Positions 61,154 to 64,000 of a stretch of 64,000 bases of DNA are shown here, one piece after another. The DNA is taken from contig NZ_JAPKNA010000002.1 in assembly GCF_026344135.1 (NCBI RefSeq), forward strand, positions 434,001-498,000, in the 5' to 3' direction. Numbering within the stretch: the stretch's first letter is position 1; the number at the start of each line of letters is the position of its first letter. This DNA is from Alcaligenes parafaecalis. Lineage in GTDB: Bacteria > Pseudomonadota > Gammaproteobacteria > Burkholderiales > Burkholderiaceae_B. The translations under genes were made by a program, and so were the position numbers. The notes beneath the pieces were generated by a model. That model was not told the origin of the DNA and ran no database searches. It saw only the letters and a list, made by a program, of their open reading frames with translations.

Positions 61154-62245
61154 TTAGCCCAATATCAACTGTTCACTATCTTTGCTCTGGTACAAACCCA
61201 GCAGCAGCTTGCGGATGGGCGCTGGTAAAGCGGTCTGCTCCAGTGCTTCATGATCCTGCCATTGCTGGCCTGCTACCGGCTCGGCCAGGATGGATTCGTC
61301 TACTTGCAACAGCCAAGGCGTGATGTGCAGTTTGAAGTGCGAGAACACGTGCTGGAAGGAGGCCAGAGCAAGCGCCTCTTCATTGGACCAATGCAGTGCC
61401 GCGGTGTGCAGGCTCATGGCATCCTCGAATTGAGGCAAGGTCAGCAGACCACCCCAGATGCCTTTATCCGGGCGCTGTTCCAGCAGTACCTGACCGTTCA
61501 ACTCAAGAATCAACACATGCGCGTAGCGTTCATCCTGGCGGAGGCGCTCTTTAGGGCTGGGTAGCTCGGATTGTGCCTGATGGCTATGGGCATAGCAGTC
61601 GCTTTGCAGCGGACAGAGGCTACAGGTCGGTTTGCTGCGCGTACAGCATTGCGAGCCCAGGTCCATCAGCCCTTGTGTGTAAGCTGCCATATCCAGGTCG
61701 GCAGGGGCTAGTTCTACCACCTCATCCGCCTTGGCCCACAAGGTGTTTTCTACGGCCTTTTTCTGCGTGGGCCCGTAAATCCCGAAATAGCGCGTGAACA
61801 CACGTTTCACGTTGCCATCCATGATAGGACTGCGTTCGCCAAAACAGAAGGCGGCGATAGCACAGGCGGTGGAGCGGCCTATGCCGGGCAAAGTCGCCAG
61901 ATCGGAGGCATTGCCAGGAAAACTGCCACCCCATTTTTCCATGACCTCACGGGCACAGCGGTGCAAGTTGCGGGCACGGGCGTAATAGCCCAAACCAGCC
62001 CAATAGGGCATGACTTCGTCTTGCTCGGCCGCAGCCAGATCCTTGACGGTGGGGAAGCGTTTCAGAAAACGCTCGTAATAACCCAGCACCGTAGCGACCT
62101 GAGTTTGTTGCAGCATGATCTCGGAAAGCCAGACGCGGTAAGGGTCTTGCGTGTTCTGCCAGGGGAGGTGGTGGCGGCCGGAGGTTTTTTGCCAGGCCAC
62201 CACTTTTTCGGCCAGATGTTTGGGACAGGGTTCAGGAAGTGACAT
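61154..62245 (-). CDS. mutY: A/G-specific adenine DNA glycosylase
   Basis: ATG at 62245 gives 363 residues; the ATG overlaps the ftsX stop by one base (TGATG). It has QQTQVATVLGYYERFLKRFP, the helix-hairpin-helix LPGIGRSTACAIAAFCFG, the catalytic aspartate region IMDGNVKRVFTRYFG and the four-cysteine iron-sulfur motif CCTRSKPTCSLCPLQSDC. A C-terminal Nudix-like domain recognises 8-oxoG (VLLEQRPDKGIWGGLLTLPQ). It removes adenine mispaired with 8-oxoguanine. It is the last gene of an ftsE-ftsX-mutY unit. Confidence 0.96.
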   Translation of the reverse strand: MSLPEPCPKHLAEKVVAWQKTSGRHHLPWQNTQDPYRVWLSEIMLQQTQVATVLGYYERFLKRFPTVKDLAAAEQDEVMPYWAGLGYYARARNLHRCAREVMEKWGGSFPGNASDLATLPGIGRSTACAIAAFCFGERSPIMDGNVKRVFTRYFGIYGPTQKKAVENTLWAKADEVVELAPADLDMAAYTQGLMDLGSQCCTRSKPTCSLCPLQSDCYAHSHQAQSELPSPKERLRQDERYAHVLILELNGQVLLEQRPDKGIWGGLLTLPQFEDAMSLHTAALHWSNEEALALASFQHVFSHFKLHITPWLLQVDESILAEPVAGQQWQDHEALEQTALPAPIRKLLLGLYQSKDSEQLILG

Positions 62246-63153
62246 CAATATTGGGTACTACGGGTAACAGACCAGCGAGCCGCCAGTGCGCCCAAAATGG
62301 CGACCAAAATAGCGGCTGTCAGTAACAGTGAAAATTCCGGTAGGCTTAGCGTCAGTTGGACGCCGTAGCTTTGGGCCAGACTGGACAAGGCTTTGTTCAG
62401 TGGTGTCAGGGCCAGCAAGGCCAGTGCGCAGGCCAGGGCGCTGGCAAGCAGGCCGGTTAGCGCGCCCATGTACAGGAAAGGGCGGCGCACAAAAGCTTCA
62501 GTCGCGCCCACCAGACGGGCCACGGCAATTTCTTCGCGCTGGTTCAGGGCTTGCAGACGGACCGTGTTGAATACGGTGGCAATGACCACCACGCCTACGC
62601 CTGCCATCAAAATCCACAAGCCAATGCGGATAAAGCTCAGAATTGCGGCCAGACGTTGTACCCATTCGCTATCCAGCAGCACGCTATCCACGCCTTCGCG
62701 GCCCTGTAGCGTTTTGGCCAGGGTGTCTGCACGTGTCACCAGATCCGGGGTTTCATGCAGGGTCAGCACAATGGCGTGCGGCAAGGGGTTGCTAGGCAAG
62801 GCGCCCAAAGCGTCTGTCCAGCTAGGGTTGCTCTGTAATTGTTTGAGTGCTTGTTCTTTGCTGACCAGCCTGATCTGGGCCAGTTCAGTTTGGAATTCCT
62901 TGCCTAGCGCCTTGCTGAAGGCCTGAGCCTGTTCCAGCGTGCTGTTCTGTTTCATGAACACCGTCATTTCGGGCGAAGTTGGGATTTCGCGCACGACAGG
63001 CTGTGCAGCCAGCAAGATACTGGCCCCCAGAACCGGCACTGCCAGGGTCAGGGCAATGACCAGCAGGTTGGACAGGGAGGAGAAGGGTTGCACCTTCAGG
63101 CGGCGCAGGGCCACCAGAAAGGCGTATTGATGATGGCGCAGCCAGGTTCTCAT
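62245..63153 (-). CDS. ftsX: Cell-division ABC transporter permease FtsX
   Basis: The 302-residue protein has an N-terminal helix (FSSLSNLLVIALTLAVPVLG), a periplasmic domain of about 110 residues (MTVFMKQNSTLEQAQAFSKA) and three further helices near the C-terminus (FIRIGLWILMAGVGVVVIAT, YMGALTGLLASALACALALL). The cytoplasmic loop VRLQALNQREEIAVARLVGA fits the FtsX/LolC permease family. With FtsE it links ATP hydrolysis to activation of cell-wall hydrolases at the septum. Its start overlaps the ftsE stop by four bases. Confidence 0.94.
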   Translation of the reverse strand: MRTWLRHHQYAFLVALRRLKVQPFSSLSNLLVIALTLAVPVLGASILLAAQPVVREIPTSPEMTVFMKQNSTLEQAQAFSKALGKEFQTELAQIRLVSKEQALKQLQSNPSWTDALGALPSNPLPHAIVLTLHETPDLVTRADTLAKTLQGREGVDSVLLDSEWVQRLAAILSFIRIGLWILMAGVGVVVIATVFNTVRLQALNQREEIAVARLVGATEAFVRRPFLYMGALTGLLASALACALALLALTPLNKALSSLAQSYGVQLTLSLPEFSLLLTAAILVAILGALAARWSVTRSTQY

Positions 63154-63821
63154 GCCAGCACTCCGGGGTGATCGGAAAAACGGCCGTCCTGAATCAGTAA
63201 GGTTCGACGGGCATAGCGGGCCATCAAATTCAGATCGTGGGAGGCAATCAGGGTGGTGACACCCACCCGGTTAAAATCCATCAATACGTCCATGATGCGT
63301 TTGGCGTTATCAGCGTCCAGATTGGCGGTGGGCTCGTCCGCAATCAAAATAGCGGGGCGATTCACAATGGCGCGGGCAATGGCCAGTCGTTGTTGTTCAC
63401 CACCGGACATCTCTACCGGCTTTAAATCTTCTTTGCCGCGCAAGCCTACTTTTTCCATTGCGGCGCGGGCCCGTGCCTGGGCGGTGCTGGGCTCCAGACC
63501 CATGACCGCCAGGGGCAAGAGTACATTGGCCAATGCACTGCGGTCTTGCAGCAGGTGCGTATCCTGTAAAACCACGCCCACAGCGCGGCGCAGATACGGT
63601 CGTGCGCGGGCAGGGAGCTTGTCCAGCCTGTGCCCATTGACCTGAACCGAGCCACGGCTAGGCAGTTCCAGGCCGCCGATCAGACGCAGCAGGGTGGATT
63701 TCCCTGCTCCCGAGGGACCAGACACAAAAATGAATTCGCCGTCATCAATGCGAAAATTAATGTCGGCTAGAATGTTTTTACTGCGGCCATACGATTTGAA
63801 AACGTGTTGGAACTCGATCAT
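63150..63821 (-). CDS. ftsE: Cell-division ABC transporter ATPase FtsE
   Basis: ATG at 63821 gives the usual 223 residues, starting MIEFQHVFKSYGRSKNILAD. It has Walker A SGPSGAGKSTLLRLIGGL, the signature MSGGEQQRLAIARAIV, Walker B ILIADEPTANLDADN and the switch histidine LIASHDLNLMARYA. It powers FtsX in division. It is the first gene of the ftsE-ftsX-mutY unit; the 179 bases up to the window end contain no gene that I can support. Confidence 0.96.
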   Translation of the reverse strand: MIEFQHVFKSYGRSKNILADINFRIDDGEFIFVSGPSGAGKSTLLRLIGGLELPSRGSVQVNGHRLDKLPARARPYLRRAVGVVLQDTHLLQDRSALANVLLPLAVMGLEPSTAQARARAAMEKVGLRGKEDLKPVEMSGGEQQRLAIARAIVNRPAILIADEPTANLDADNAKRIMDVLMDFNRVGVTTLIASHDLNLMARYARRTLLIQDGRFSDHPGVLA

Positions 63822-64000
63822 CGCGACGCACAATTAAAGAGGAATCTGCTTGGAAAGCCCTTATGGAATAAACCTGGGGGCCCGCATGAAAATGTCGGCG
63901 TAGGTAAAAGTATTAGTCAGACTGTTAGAGGGAAACCCCCGATTTGTGATTGCACAGACTGGCTCTACGATTGGACACCACAGCTTAGCTGCAATTGTAA

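Noticed and set aside
63834..64000. A gene at the right edge of the window
   Set aside because: The last 167 bases have only very short frames and no ribosome site followed by a sustained reading frame.

Overview
The window reads as chromosomal DNA of a GC-rich betaproteobacterium of the family Alcaligenaceae, most probably an Alcaligenes species. This rests on the Tat-exported copper nitrite reductase with its adjacent quinol-type nitric oxide reductase, the Burkholderiales-type porin, the DUF3460-scpA-panC order, and the gatCAB/mreBCD/mrdA/rodA arrangement. Species identity is inferred from recalled family sequences and gene order, not from any search.

Layout. 0-1.4 kb: 3' end of a porin gene and an unrecognised 105-residue gene. 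1.4-5.4 kb: a Fur-box-fronted ECF sigma / anti-sigma / TonB receptor set for siderophore uptake. 5.4-12.6 kb: a cobalamin block, with btuB and a btuF-like gene on the minus strand behind a cobalamin riboswitch, divergent from B12-dependent methionine synthase metH. 12.6-15 kb: an XRE/MmyB-type regulator and a DHA2 drug exporter. 15.1-20.8 kb: a gentisate catabolic module (LysR, aromatic acid transporter, gentisate dioxygenase, fumarylpyruvate hydrolase, maleylpyruvate isomerase) bracketed by two copies of a 63-residue DUF3460 gene. 20.8-25.8 kb: scpA, panC, a 230-bp nested palindromic element, a solo LuxR-type regulator, a lipoprotein, coaE and zapD. 25.9-34.8 kb: an MdtABC-type RND efflux operon with an outer-membrane factor. 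34.9-41.2 kb: an overlapping DUF815 ATPase / Nudix / spermidine-synthase-like string, ispB, gltS and a SUMF1-type lipoprotein. 41.2-47.9 kb: denitrification genes (Crp/Fnr regulator, norR, norB, nirK, cytochrome c). 47.9-51.9 kb: exonuclease III, DOPA dioxygenase, DoxX, LysR, pyrE. 52-64 kb: gatCAB, the mreBCD-mrdA-rodA shape operon, mutY, ftsX and ftsE.

How the genes work together. The riboswitch should shut off B12 uptake when cobalamin is plentiful, while metH uses the cofactor. NorR should sense nitric oxide and, through three GGT-N7-ACC sites and a sigma-54 promoter, drive norB; NirK reduces nitrite to NO and NorB removes it as N2O. The gentisate enzymes convert gentisate to fumarate and pyruvate.

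The points most worth following up are the duplicated DUF3460/scpA-start junction around the gentisate module, the nested palindromic element at 22.7-23.0 kb, the short ORFs leading into norB and the nirK-linked cytochrome gene, and the in-frame hexanucleotide repeat in btuF. Apart from these, the window is mostly ordinary core genome.
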